From assembly GCA_963921935.1 (NCBI GenBank), contig OY998175.1, positions 209,886,655 through 209,950,654 on the forward strand: a stretch of 64,000 nucleotides of DNA. The letters are read 5' to 3'. The stretch is from Galeruca laticollis (taxonomy: Eukaryota; Arthropoda; Insecta; Coleoptera; Chrysomelidae). Shown piece by piece: positions 53,916 through 64,000 of this stretch. The notes beneath the pieces were generated by a model. That model was not told where the DNA came from. It was given only the letters and a program-made list of their open reading frames with translations, and did no database searches. Position 1 is the stretch's first letter; each line of letters opens with the position of its first letter. The position numbers and the translations under genes were made by a program.

Positions 53916-56906
53916 ATGCCGCATCACGCTATTATTAAGCCTGGAAGCTTAACAACGCATTGTAGGGTGGTATTTGACGCGTCCGCGAAGACTTCTACAG
54001 GGTTGTCTCTGAACGACGTCCAATTTGTAGGGCCCACCTTACAACAAGATGTACTTACTATTTTAATGAGATTTAGAAAACATAAATTTGTCATGACAGC
54101 GGACATATCAAAGATGTACCGGCAGATTTTAATTAATGACTCTCAGAAAAAATATTTAAAAATATGTTGGCGTCATGACCCCGACGAGGAACTAGAGTGC
54201 TTTCAATTAAATACGGTGAGTTACGGAACTGCGTCGGCACCGTATCTCGCGGTCAAATTTCTTATGCAATTGGCAAAAGAAAATGAATTGAAATATCCCA
54301 CTGCTAGCCATGTAATCCAACAAGATTTCTACATGGACGATTTATTAACCGGCTCTAATTCTAAAGAAGACTTATTAAAAATTCAGAAAGATGTATTTAG
54401 CATCTTACAGGGGGCGGGGTTCATATTAAGGAAATGGATGTCTAATAATAAAAAATTAACGGCTAAGTTTCAATTAGAGCAAGACCTGGAATTAAATCTC
54501 CAACCGATAGGGGAGAATGAAGCATGTAAAACTCTAGGTGTTTATTGGGATTCGTTAAATGATTGTCTAAAATATTCAATTAACATTAAAATCGATGATA
54601 TTATTACAAAGCGTAAAATTTTAGCTGTTATATGTCAGGTGTTCGATCCACTTGGGTTGTTAGGACCCATAGTGATTATCGCTAAGCTCATTATGCAAGA
54701 GCTATGGTGTAGACAATTAGAATGGGACACGGAAGTACCGAAGGAAATAGCTGACCGCTGGCGACATTTTGTAACTGAGTTAGCCAGAATTAATAATTTA
54801 CAAATACCGAGGCCAGTCGCGCTGCATCCTTATGAGAAAATTGAAATACATGGTTTCGCTGACGCCTCAGAGAAGGCTTACGGGGCATGCATTTTTATTA
54901 GATGTGTTGAATCAAAGGGCAACGCAACATGTAATTTATTATGCGCCAAATCGCGAATCGCGCCGTTAAAAAAGGTCAGTCTGCCAAGCTTAGAATTATG
55001 CGGAGCACTGTTATTAGCCCAGCTATTTCACAAAGTACATACCAATTTTGGTATAGAGTTTGACAGTATTTATTTATGGACCGATTCGGCCATTACATTA
55101 TGTTGGATTCGTGGTGATAGTGCACGATGGTATACCTTTGTTGCAAATAGAACCAGTGAGATTCAGTCACTCACAAAAATTGAACATTGGCATCATGTAG
55201 CATCAGAATATAATCCAGCAGATTTATTATCACGAGGTTGTTACCCTCAAACCCTCAAATCTGCGGACTTATGGTGGCATGGCCCATCGTGGCTTTGTTT
55301 GGATTCCACCACATGGAAACCTGAAGAACTTGTTACTATTTCTGAAATACCCGAAGCTAAAGTGATTGCATTAGTGAATCGCGAAAATTATAAAAATGTT
55401 TTAGTTGAATATTTACTTAGCAAATTTTCGGTATACATAAAAGTGATTAGAGTTGCAGCATTCATTTTAAAAGCGGTTGAGCAATTTAAAGGACGATTAA
55501 AATCGAAAAATATGTATAATGAGTTGATCAACTCACCCGTATTGACAGTACAAGAGATAAATAATGCTGAATCATATATATTCAAGGAAATACAAAAGGG
55601 TGCATTTCCTGAGGAATATTTAGCTTTGCAAAGTAAAAAAGCCGTATCAAAAAAAAGTTGCATTTTATCGTTAAACCCCTTTTTACTAGATGGATTAATT
55701 AGAGTAGGGGGAAGGTTAAAAAATGCGGATCTAAATTTTGACACACGTTTTCCAATTCTATTACCTAAATCATATGAAATTACAAATCTTATAATAAAAC
55801 AGGAACATTTTAAATTAAACCATTGTGGCCTGCAGCAGCTTCTGTGCAGTCTACGGGAAAGGTTCTGGCCCATGGGCGCGAGGAATATCTGTAAAAAAGT
55901 TATTAAAAATTGTATTACTTGTATAAAAGGTAAGCCGAAAGGTTGTACCTACCTGATGGGTGATCTGCCAGAAAGCAGAGTTAATACTTACGCTCCCTTC
56001 TTGAATGTGGGCGTGGATTATGGCGGCCCATTCATGATCAAAGATAAGAAAACTCGTGGGGCCAAAATGATCAAAGCTTATCTTTGTTTATTTGTTTGCT
56101 TAAGTACTAAGGCGGTACACTTGGATCTTGTGACAGAGCTCTCATCTGGAGCCTTTCTGGCTACACTAAAAAGATGTGTTAGTCGTCGGGGAAAACCGGC
56201 TAATATTTTCTCTGATAATGGCTCTAATTTTAAGGAAGCTAATAAGGAATTAACAGAGTTATATAATTTTCTTAAAAAATGTAGTGCTAATATCGCAGAC
56301 TATTTATCGGCTGACCGAATTCAATGGCATTTCATCCCAGCGCGAAGCCCTAATTTTGGGGGTATTTGGGAAGCTGCCATTAAATCGGCAAAATTTCATT
56401 TAAAGAGGGTGGTTGGGGAAAATCTGTACACGTATGAGGACTTTCTGACCATAATTGTGCAAGTAGAGAGTGTACTAAACTCCCGTCCTATTTCGCCCTT
56501 AAGTTCTGATCCTACTGACCTAAACCCACTGACTCCAGGACATTTCCTTATTGGAAGACCATTCAGCACCATACCCGAGAAATCTTATGTAGAGGTGCCC
56601 GAGAATCGATTAAAACGATACCAATGTCTCCAACGTGTAGTCCAACACTTCTGGAATCGGTGGCAAAGAGAGTACCTTTCGGAGATGCAGACTAGATGCA
56701 AGTGGAAGACGAAGTTTCCAAAGCAGTTGCAGGTAGGAGCATTAGTGTTAGTTCAAGAAGACACTAAATTCGTCAACAACTGGCAGTTAGCCAGAATGAA
56801 TAAGCTTCATCCCGGACCTGATGGAGTAACCCGTGTTGTGGATGTACAGACTCTGGATGGAATTTTTCGAAGACCAGTGACAAAAATCTGTGCATTACCA
56901 GACTAA
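53916..56906 (+). CDS. BEL/Pao pol: RT, RNase H, integrase (996 residues, unbroken)
   Basis: The frame starts at ATG 53916, inside the RT N-terminal block (PHHAIIKPGS, RVVFDASAKTSTGLSLND); it is already open upstream, so this ATG is an accident of the deletion. RT has TADISKMYRQI, YGTASAPYLA and the catalytic FYMDDLL near residue 139. RNase H has HGFADASEKAYGACIF, LWTDSAITLCWI and YNPADLLSRG. Integrase has HFKLNHCGL and CITC (zinc part), then GVDYGGPF, IFSDNGSNF and PNFGGIWEAAIKSAK, so all three acidic residues are present. The end has LVLVQEDTKFVNNWQLARM. No stop or shift is visible. Without gag and protease it cannot move alone. Confidence 0.93.
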   Translation: MPHHAIIKPGSLTTHCRVVFDASAKTSTGLSLNDVQFVGPTLQQDVLTILMRFRKHKFVMTADISKMYRQILINDSQKKYLKICWRHDPDEELECFQLNTVSYGTASAPYLAVKFLMQLAKENELKYPTASHVIQQDFYMDDLLTGSNSKEDLLKIQKDVFSILQGAGFILRKWMSNNKKLTAKFQLEQDLELNLQPIGENEACKTLGVYWDSLNDCLKYSINIKIDDIITKRKILAVICQVFDPLGLLGPIVIIAKLIMQELWCRQLEWDTEVPKEIADRWRHFVTELARINNLQIPRPVALHPYEKIEIHGFADASEKAYGACIFIRCVESKGNATCNLLCAKSRIAPLKKVSLPSLELCGALLLAQLFHKVHTNFGIEFDSIYLWTDSAITLCWIRGDSARWYTFVANRTSEIQSLTKIEHWHHVASEYNPADLLSRGCYPQTLKSADLWWHGPSWLCLDSTTWKPEELVTISEIPEAKVIALVNRENYKNVLVEYLLSKFSVYIKVIRVAAFILKAVEQFKGRLKSKNMYNELINSPVLTVQEINNAESYIFKEIQKGAFPEEYLALQSKKAVSKKSCILSLNPFLLDGLIRVGGRLKNADLNFDTRFPILLPKSYEITNLIIKQEHFKLNHCGLQQLLCSLRERFWPMGARNICKKVIKNCITCIKGKPKGCTYLMGDLPESRVNTYAPFLNVGVDYGGPFMIKDKKTRGAKMIKAYLCLFVCLSTKAVHLDLVTELSSGAFLATLKRCVSRRGKPANIFSDNGSNFKEANKELTELYNFLKKCSANIADYLSADRIQWHFIPARSPNFGGIWEAAIKSAKFHLKRVVGENLYTYEDFLTIIVQVESVLNSRPISPLSSDPTDLNPLTPGHFLIGRPFSTIPEKSYVEVPENRLKRYQCLQRVVQHFWNRWQREYLSEMQTRCKWKTKFPKQLQVGALVLVQEDTKFVNNWQLARMNKLHPGPDGVTRVVDVQTLDGIFRRPVTKICALPD

Positions 56907-57009
56907 AAATTTCAAGATTCTCCAGTTATGTATTGACAATATATGCTTTATTAGCCTATGTTATATAGTTGTTGTTTTTTTGAACTTTATCTGTTCAAGG
57001 CGGGCGGTA

Positions 57010-57181
57010 TGTTAGGGAATAAACATTCATATCGGCAACGCCGCAAGCGAGAATAAAGAGTTCTGTGTTGTAAACCCAAACGTTAACACATATGTTACTT
57101 GTTTATACTTTAAATAAATAAATCAGAGTTATACAGTCCATAAATAATTAATCCCAACCAGTTAAGTAACTATCCATAACA
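57010..57181 (+). repeat. 3' LTR of BEL element D
   Basis: 172 bp, matching the 5' LTR apart from two substitutions. A purine-rich AAGGCGGGCGGTA lies directly upstream. Confidence 0.92.
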
Positions 57182-57559
57182 GGTCTAGCCAAAAATAATT
57201 ACATAAAGCATTTTCAGTTCCTGTTAACAAATATAATTTTGATAGAGAAATTATTAAATTATTACAATGAAACAGATAATAATAATAATAAAAGTCTTTA
57301 TTACCAATTACAAAAAAATAAAATTACATTTTGTTTATACAGATAGGGCGAGATTCAGTTTGTATGTAATAATAAATAAAGTACAATATGTAATATATAT
57401 TTGGCATTTAACATACATCTGCTCTTCCACCTAACCCCAAAAAGAAGCCACAGACAGCAAAAACAATAAAACATAAGTAAATTAAATTAATAGACAAAGA
57501 ACATTAGTTTTGCAAATTAATAACAAAGGAAGGATAATATTTTAATACGAAAAACTTGA

Positions 57560-59089
57560 TTATTGTTGAGAAAAATAATAATCAAAAAGAACTCGTTTGA
57601 GTTTATGTAGTGATGAGTAACTGAAATAGTGAGATAGGTTATTAAGACGCTTAGAAATACAATAAGAAAACGATCGTTCCAAAAACTCAGTATGGTGACG
57701 AGGTATAGTGAGAATATTTGTATGTCTTAAGTTTAGAGTATGTACATCAGTTCTGTATTTTATTTCATGATACAGGTATGGTGGAGACCCTTCCCTTATG
57801 AGCCTAAGATAAAACATGGTAGAATGCAATTGACGACGATTTTTCATGTTTAACCATTTAGTCATTTTGAATGTATGACTGATATGCTCAAATTTGCGAA
57901 TACCAAATATAAGTCTACGGCATGAATTTTGCAATTTCTGTATTCTATTTATATCAAATGAGTTTAAGCAAGAATCATATAAAATGTCACAGAAATTTAG
58001 TTTAGATAATACTAATGACTCATATAGAAGGATTTTAACAGATCTATCCAACACGTGGCGAGATTGGAATATAAGTTTTAGAGCTGCATAAGCTTTTTGT
58101 AAACAGTTACTGATATGGTGCGAAAATCTTAAGTTTTCATCAAACCACACTCCCAAGTTTTTTACTTTATCGCTAAATTGTATAATATGACCATTGATTT
58201 TAATATCCGATGAGTACCTTTGATTGAACTTCTGCGAATCAACTTTATTTCCAAAAATAATTGCATTAGTCTTAGATGCATTTATCTGTAAACAGTGATT
58301 GATTGAAAATGTATAAAGATTATGTAAGTCATAATTAATAGCAGTTACCGCTTGATTCGCTTCATCCAAGGAAAAAGACATATATAACTGAGTATCGTCA
58401 GCGTAGTAATGTTGTATACAAGAAAAGAAAATATCTGGAAAATTCGATATGTACATAGAGAAGAGTATTGGGCCCAATATTGATCCTTGGGGCACTCCGG
58501 TACTCACAGATAAAAAACTTGATACACTTTCTCGATTTTTTACAGCTTGACTTCTCATGGACAGATAAGATTTGAATAAATCTACAGCTTTAATGTCCAA
58601 ACCACTATATGATAGGATCGAAAAAAGTAGATTGTGATTGAGAGTGTCAAAAGCTTTCGAGTGGTCAAATAAGACCAACACAGTTAATTTACTCCTATCA
58701 AGAGCTGCCAAGATATCATCAGATATTTTTAATAGTGCTGATGTACAACTGTGACCAGTTTTAAATCCAGACTGTACTGAGGGTATTACTGAATTTTTAA
58801 TCAAATGATTATATAGTTGAATATTAATAACTTTTTCTAAAATCTTTGATAGAGTCGGCAATACACTGATCGGTCGTAATTGTTGCAACATTTGTGGATT
58901 ACTCACTTTAGGCAAGGGAATAACAAATGACTTCATCCAGCTTTGAGGAAACACAGAATTCAATAAACAATAATTAATTATATGGGTAATATACGGTAAC
59001 AGAAATGGTATGCACAGATTTAAAGTAAGAATATTGATGCCATCTGGTCCAACAGCTTTACTTTTAATATCTTTTATTATATTGAGAAT
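57560..59089 (-). pseudogene. Reverse transcriptase of non-LTR element E
   Basis: The minus-strand frame runs from the insertion junction at 59089 to a stop at 57560. It carries SKAVGPDGINILTL, then PLPKVSNPQMLQQLRPISVL (motif 1), FDHSKAFDTLNHNLL, GVPQGSILGPILFSMYI and the catalytic HYYADDTQLY. The thumb (KVKNLGVWFDENLRFSHHI) and a C-terminal part with QKLQNSCRRLIFGIRKFEHI follow. There is no RNase H domain. About 510 RT residues are unbroken. The first 34 residues of the open frame, upstream of 59089, belong to the PLE and are not part of it. Confidence 0.87.
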
Positions 59090-59646
59090 TAGTGTTTTTA
59101 AATGAAACTCAAGGTCTCTAGTTAATTCCACAATATAATACAAGTTATTGAAAATTCTAAAAAATTGACAATTGTTTCGATAAATCAATATCATCGTCAG
59201 AATGACAGAAGTTACATTTCATTTTATGCCTACCTGATGTTTAGTAGTTATATTTTTGGCTAGACCAAGAAGTAACCTAACTTGTGATTGGCTTAATATA
59301 TGTTTATAGAAAAAGAAGAAGATGTGATATTACAAATATTGAAGCTTAGATATTATTAGCCCTATGGTGATATCCTGGATATCATTTTTCCAATTAAGAT
59401 CAGTATAACTGTGCAATGATATAGAAAACCAGGAAAACTATATCTGCTGATCTTTACAATTATCACTTAAGAAGACAGTTTATTAGTGGAGAATTCCCTA
59501 GATTTTACTGTTCATTGACAACTTCATATTGTGGGTTTCTTAAATGTCTTCTAATTTCCAGTTCTTCAAGGAAATCCAGTTCTTGTTTCTTTTCACAAAT
59601 ATGCAGCACTTCTAGTTCTGTGTTAGGTGTCAATGAATGATTGGTG

Positions 59647-60294
59647 TCAAGTAGATGTTTTGCGTAGTGGGATTAATCTGTAAGCTCGTAAGTGCTCACT
59701 GTATCGTATTTCAAAATTCCTAAGGCTCTGACCCAAATAGACAGCATTACATTCTGGACATTTGAGTTTATATATACCTGACTTCTTTAATAGTGGTATT
59801 TTTGTTTTTACATTTAACAATTTTGTACTAACGTTACTTTCTGTTTTAAAAGAAATTGTTGCATTCGTTGCTGAAGATATTATCTCTGAAATATTATTAG
59901 AAATATTTCCTGCATATGTGATGGTTTTATAAGTTTTAATTTCATCAGCTTGCTTAGGATATATTAGTTGTAATGCCACTGTTTTCTCTTTTTTACTAAT
60001 TAGATTATTTATCATATCTAATGGATAACCGTTAGATGTTGCTATTTGTCTAATTGTATTAATCTCTCTATCAAAATTACATTTGTTCATAGGAACTGAA
60101 AAAGCTCTATGTATCATTGAATTATATGCTGCTAGTCTGTGTGAGACAGGGTGGTTAGAATTGAATGGAATTGTCACATCAGTCTGTGTTGGTTTTCGGT
60201 AAATTGAATAATCAAGTACATTATTAACTCTTTGAATTTTTAAATCAAGAAAATTGATTGAGCTATTTCCTTCAATTTCAGTTCCTATGAACAA
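59647..60294 (-). pseudogene. PLE protein, minus copy: RT end and GIY-YIG endonuclease
   Basis: The frame begins in the RT C-terminal region (INFLDLKIQRVNNVLDYSIY, RKPTQTDV, NSNHPVSHRLAAYNSM), passes a linker, and enters the GIY-YIG endonuclease (SGIYKLKCPECNAVYLGQ, RNFEIRYSEHLRAYR). It ends early because 14 bases present in the plus copy are missing near 59673, which shifts the frame to a stop at 59647. Confidence 0.8.
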
Positions 60295-60928
60295 ATGTAA
60301 TTTTGATAGAGAGATTAATACAATTAGACAAATAGCAACATCTAACGGTTATCCATTAGATATGATAAATAAACTAATTAGTAAAAAAGAGAAAAAAGTG
60401 GCATTACAACTAATATATCCTAAGCAAGCTGATGAAATTAAAACTTATAAAACCATCACATATGCAGGAAATATTTCTAATAATATTTCAAAGATAATAT
60501 CTTCAGCAACGAATGCAACAATTTCTGTTAAAACAGAAAGTAATGTTAGTACAAAATTGTTAAATGTAAAAACAAAAATACCACTATTAAAGAAGTCAGG
60601 TATATATAAACTCAAATGTCCAGAATGTAATGCTGTCTATTTGGGTCAGACCCTTAGGAATTTTGAAATACGATACAGTGAGCACTTACGAGCTTACAGA
60701 TTAAAACAACCAGATAAATCCCACTACGCAAATCATCTACTTGACACCAATCATTCATTGACACCTAACACAGAACTAGAAGTGCTGCATATTTGTGAAA
60801 AGAAACAAGAACTGGATTTCCTTGAAGAACTGGAAATTAGAAGACATTTAAGAAACCCACAATATGAAGTTGTCAATGAACAGTTAAATCTAGGGAATTC
60901 TCCACTAATAAACTGTCTTCTTAAGTGA
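60278..60928 (+). pseudogene. PLE protein, plus copy: linker and complete GIY-YIG endonuclease
   Basis: The frame carries NKCNFDREINTIRQIATSN, then SGIYKLKCPECNAVYLGQT and RNFEIRYSEHLRAYRL, and continues through HYANHLLDTNHSLTP, ELEVLHICEKKQELDFLEEL and a C-terminal LGNSPLINCLLK. It keeps the natural C-terminus but starts later than the minus copy, with no RT. The endonuclease would nick the target DNA during insertion of an intact element. Confidence 0.82.
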
Positions 60929-61344
60929 TAATTGTAAAGATTAGCAGATATAGTTTTCCTGGTTTTCTATATCATTGCACAGTTATACTGATCTTAATTG
61001 GAAAAATGATATCCAGGATATCACCATAGGGCTAATAATATCTAAGCTTCAATATTTGTAATATCACATCTTCTTCTTTTTCTATAAACATATATTAAGC
61101 CAATCACAAGTTAGGTTACTTCTTGGTCTAGCCAAAAATATAACTACTAAACATCAGGTAGGCATAAAATGAAATGTAACTTCTGTCATTCTGACGATGA
61201 TATTGATTTATCGAAACAATTGTCAATTTTTTAGAATTTTCAATAACTTGTATTATATTGTGGAATTAACTAGAGACCTTGAGTTTTATTTAAAAACACT
61301 AATATGAGCATATTCCACGAAGTAAGGGTCGAGACAGTCAATTT

Positions 61345-61895
61345 TATATTGAGAATATCAATTTCAGATACTGGTTGAAATGTCAGGGTTCTATTTACCG
61401 ATTTTTTTATATTATGCTCATAAAAAAGTTTCGTATCACGATCAGGAGGCAATTTAGGAACAGCATTTAAGAATAATTCATTAATTTCATTCACATTCCA
61501 CTTGCTTGATAAATCCACATCATTATTATCCCTATTTAATCCCATAATAGTCCTAAGACTAGACCACCTCTCTTTAAGTGATTGATTTTTCAGCTTAAAT
61601 TTGATATATGCTTTTTTTCTTTTTTAATTGTAACATTTACCAAATTACGCAATTGTTTATAAAATTGCCAGTCGTTACTTTTGGTAAACTTGAATTTTTT
61701 TAGGGTTCTGTCTCTATCGGAAGTCATAGCCTTTATTACATCAGTTAACCATGGAGCGTAATTTTTTGTAATTCTAAAGCATTGAAAAGGCACGTGAAGA
61801 TCCAGGAGACAAATGATATTGTTAGATAAGAATTGCAATTTGCTATCAACATCATTTAATTCAAATATAGATAGCAATCTCCAACGGTTATCCAT
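61345..61895 (-). pseudogene. Endonuclease-RT linker of non-LTR element E
   Basis: This is the 5' part of the same gene as the RT at 57560-59089. It contains DNRWRLLSIFELNDVDSKLQ, APWLTDVIKAM and then, in another frame, WNVNEINELFLNAVPKLP and TFQPVSEIDIL, which leads into the insertion junction. One shift lies near 61545-61600 in a poly-T run (61611-61627). Confidence 0.75.
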
Positions 61896-61947
61896 TACAT
61901 ATAATAAATAAATTACTCAATAAAAAGAGGAAAAAGTGGCATTACAA
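61881..61947 (+). repeat. PLE scrap at the 5' junction of element E
   Basis: CAACGGTTATCCATTACATA and, further on, AAAAAGTGGCATTACAA match 60345-60412 of the plus PLE copy. The scrap begins where element E ends. Confidence 0.75.
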
Positions 61948-63214
61948 ATGGTGAAATTCGTAAATAATTCCACTTGAGTTCATACGCGCAGTGAATGCGG
62001 GCAGATATAGCTTTAGCATTTTAACAGTAAAAAATTATATGTCAGAACGAACATCATTTTTTAAGAAAATTATCACTTCCTTGTCTTCCTTTCGTATAAT
62101 ATGCTGAACAAGGAAATATATTTGTATTTAGTTTTGTATTGTTTTACCTATGGATGCATGTAGCTTCAAAGAAAGAGAATAATTACCCAATTCTTTTCAT
62201 GGTCCTTCGAAGCCTCGAGATTATGGATTACATCACAACAGATAAATTACATGGAAAACGTTTACGAATTTACTTGGGAGATTTAAACATAATATCTACA
62301 TTTGGATTGAAATCACATATTATTCTACTTGATAGTGGAAGACGTTGATGTTTGTTCACAAACTATTTTTCGCGGTTATATTAATTCAAAACACACACCA
62401 TAGCTTGAAGAAGAGGTTACGAACTGCGGGCAGCTGCGAAAAGGAACGTGTGTGGTGAAATGGCTGACGAACTGAACCTTTTCGGCGTGTACAAAACAAA
62501 TTTGAGTGTGTGAAGTTAGCCAAGGAAAACAATTGTGTATACAGAAACATTAAACGCCTTCAGCCAACTTGGGTACCCGAAAGTGAAACTCCAGGAATAA
62601 ACTCGGTGAATACCCTTCTCTTCATCAAGTAAATGGTGTGAAAATCGTTAGAAGCTTATCAATGACAATGATACAATAACTAAATCAAAGTTCTTCGCGG
62701 TACAAATAATATATAGTACACGTTCTAATTGTCTTTTTATCGTCAGCTAGTACCGTGAACGAACAGTTGCTGATTGCATATTTGAAAATATTTCAAGTTG
62801 TTGCCTACTGGAAAAAACTAACCTTCAAAATGGATGGAGTTTAAAATTTTTACATGGTCCTGGAATATGTGAAAATACCTACGTTGAAGACGAACATTTT
62901 CAATTAGTGCAATTTGTTGAAGTACTCGAAGGGAGTGAGGTGCATTTCATTTACTTTTAAATGAGAAAATTAGGATCATCGAGTAGGAAACCGTAAGCTT
63001 ATTTTATTTATTCGGTATTCACAGATCTATGTTAGATTTGAAATGAATATTGTTGATAAATAGATTATATGACTGGCATAAGTACATTTAAAACATTTTT
63101 CAGATTTCATACGTATAACTTGTCATTGGAAATTTTCTTGTCTGTACCTAAGGCAGTTTTAAAGTTTTTCAAGTGAATTTTTTATCGGCCCGTTCGTAGA
63201 ACTTGAAATAAATA
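61948..63214. other. Unassigned stretch before the BEL/Pao gag
   Basis: I find no clear gene. Around 62500-62590 a plus-strand frame reads KLAKENNCVYRNIKRLQPTW, which I do not recognise. The 5' LTR of the BEL/Pao element that follows should lie here, but its partner is outside the window, so it cannot be delimited. Confidence 0.4.
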
Positions 63215-64000
63215 ATGGAAACGTTAATTAGAAAACGTGCTTGTAAGAAAGCATCAATAACAAAATTGCGTAATTGGTTTGAAAAATTTAACAAATACCG
63301 AAATTCAAAAATTAGATTTAGAATTTAGAATACAAGATTTGAACGAAACGTTTTTCGAATATTGTGAGATACAGGACGCAATAGAGGAACAGGTAGAAGA
63401 ATATCTTGAAGATGAACTTCGAGAAAGAGAGAATATCAAAGATCAGTATTTTGCTATAAAGAGGGACTTACAAATCAATTTACAAAAAGTACAAAATATT
63501 GACAAAAAAATAGTGAGGTAAATATTCAATGTAATACGTCTAGTAATTCCCTTAAGCTACAGGCTATTTCATTGCCCGTCTTTAGAGGCAATTAAACAGA
63601 ATTTAATACTTTTATGGATTTGTTTGACGCGTTCATTTTAAAAATGGTCGTTTGTCGATAATTGAACAGTTTTACTATTTAAAAAATGCTTTGAGAGATG
63701 AACCTAGTAATCTCTTAGAGAAACTACAAGTTAACGAACAAAACTTTCAAACCGCCTTAGATTTGTTGAATTCGCGTTATATAAATGAAAGACAAACAGT
63801 TTGTGCGCTATTTAATGACATTATAAATTGTACAAATTTGACTAGATGTGATGCTGTTACGTTAAGACATTTTATTGCAAAAGCGACTATAAATTCAATT
63901 TATAATGTTGATTTAAAAAAAGATCTTGTAGGTTACTCATTAATCCACATTTTAAAGTCTAAGTTGGACTATAATACACGGAAATGTTTAGAAAAATCTG
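63215..64000 (+). pseudogene. BEL/Pao gag, 5' part, running off the window
   Basis: The likely start is ATG 63215 (METLIRKRACKKASITKLRN). A shift near 63279 leads to the 63279-63521 frame, which is acidic and coiled-coil-like (EEQVEEYLEDELRERENIKD). Another shift at the A-run near 63505 leads to the conserved gag part: LPVFRGN, FMDLFDAFI, then EQFYYLKNALRDEPSNLLEK, INERQTVCALFNDI and LKSKLDYNTRKCLEKS. This is the DUF1759-type region of BEL/Pao gag. Two stops and one further shift lie between 63587 and 63660. Element D (53664-57181) lacks gag, so this is a separate copy; whether they are the same family cannot be tested here. Confidence 0.72.

Larger units (their letters stand above)
53664..57181 (+). 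mobile_element. BEL/Pao LTR retrotransposon D, gag and protease deleted
   Basis: Two LTRs of 172 bp (TGTTAGGG to CCATAACA) differ at only two positions that I can see. GGTCT flanks both ends (53659-53663 and 57182-57186), and a 5-bp duplication is usual for BEL/Pao. Only about 80 bases separate the 5' LTR from the RT coding region, so gag, protease and the start of RT are missing. Young LTRs with a large deletion and an intact remaining frame suggest that the deleted form itself was copied. Confidence 0.92.
52950..57265. mobile_element. Rearranged pair of inverted PLE fragments, interrupted by BEL element D
   Basis: A minus-oriented PLE end (52950-53450, with RYNEQIYLRSTPILNCLLK) faces a plus-oriented one (53400-53658, with SLGSSPLLNCLFK). 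The second arm is cut by BEL element D (53664-57181) and continues at 57182-57202. Directly after, TTTCAGTTCCTG at about 57210 and TTTTGATAGAG match an inner part of the PLE at 60277-60312 rather than the next part of the tail, so the locus was rearranged. Confidence 0.75.
59090..61344. mobile_element. Head-to-head pair of Penelope-like elements (palindromic insertion)
   Basis: Two 5'-truncated PLE copies point away from each other: a minus copy (59090 to about 60276) and a plus copy (about 60277-61344). Arms of about 1.0 kb are reverse complements, with about 177 bp of extra minus-copy sequence at the centre (60100-60276). The plus copy has about 45 extra bases at its outer end (GTCTCGACCCTTACTTCGTG inverted). 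A 12-13 bp target duplication flanks the whole block, so both copies entered together. Confidence 0.88.
57277..61880 (-). mobile_element. CR1/Jockey-like non-LTR retrotransposon E, split by a PLE insertion
   Basis: The element lies on the minus strand. Its 3' end at about 57277-57292 is an (AAT)n-type tail, and its 5' end near 61880 abuts a PLE scrap. The PLE block at 59090-61344 interrupts it, with TATATTGAGAAT on both sides (59078-59089 and 61345-61356). The reading frame of the linker and RT continues on either side of the block. It is 5'-truncated within the endonuclease-RT linker. Confidence 0.83.

Noticed and set aside
1..64000. tRNA or rRNA genes
   Set aside because: I looked for the conserved tRNA arm patterns and rRNA blocks and saw none, apart from primer-binding-site-like sequences next to LTRs.

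Overview
The window looks like part of a large, AT-rich, repeat-rich arthropod genome, most likely an insect. The evidence is the set of mobile elements: Ty3/gypsy elements (one with an env-like gene, one errantivirus-like relic), BEL/Pao, Penelope-like elements (PLEs) with GIY-YIG endonuclease, R1-like and CR1/Jockey-like non-LTR elements, P element, pogo/Tigger and Tc1/mariner/IS630-type DNA transposons. I recognise no ordinary host gene, tRNA, rRNA or CRISPR array. Nearly every coding region is transposon-derived and most are broken, so the window reads as layers of nested insertions.

Layout. 1-3371: unrecognised DNA, an R1-like relic (minus strand) and a scrap of DDE transposase. 3372-12287: gypsy element A. 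It is internally deleted, but its pol ends in an OARD1/TARG1-like macro domain followed by a CCCH zinc finger; its 3' LTR is split by gypsy element B (6435-12085, AGTG target duplication). The LTR of B carries six evenly spaced hairpins with a shared loop sequence. 12288-16230: mostly non-coding DNA and a transposase relic. 16231-29123: gypsy element C, with a very long 5' LTR, a structured and repetitive leader, gag with four zinc knuckles, pro-pol, an env-like gene and a truncated 3' LTR; a PLE fragment sits in its protease.

29124-38829: non-LTR scrap, pogo/Tigger copy 1, Tc1-like relic, then a pseudogene of an insect repeat-associated family split by a 3.06-kb R1-like element with a 13-bp target duplication. 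38830-51345: an errantivirus-like relic (integrase, then env) whose env is split by about 10 kb of later insertions: pogo copy 2 with a PHD-like finger, a P element with a THAP exon, two fold-back elements, and a 2.6-kb mariner-type element with roughly 0.5-kb inverted repeats. 51840-57280: a gypsy 3' remnant and a rearranged PLE pair interrupted by BEL/Pao element D, which lacks gag and protease but keeps an unbroken 996-residue pol frame. 57277-61947: a CR1/Jockey-like element (minus) interrupted by two head-to-head PLE copies with a 12-13 bp target duplication. 61948-64000: unrecognised DNA, then the start of a second BEL/Pao gag running off the window.

The strongest candidate for something unusual is the C-terminal cargo of element A (macro domain plus CCCH finger, with a SAP domain at the N-terminus of gag). 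Next are the LTR hairpin array of element B and the palindromic PLE insertion. Boundaries rest on repeated sequence and target duplications read by eye. Family assignments rest on motif recognition without database searches.
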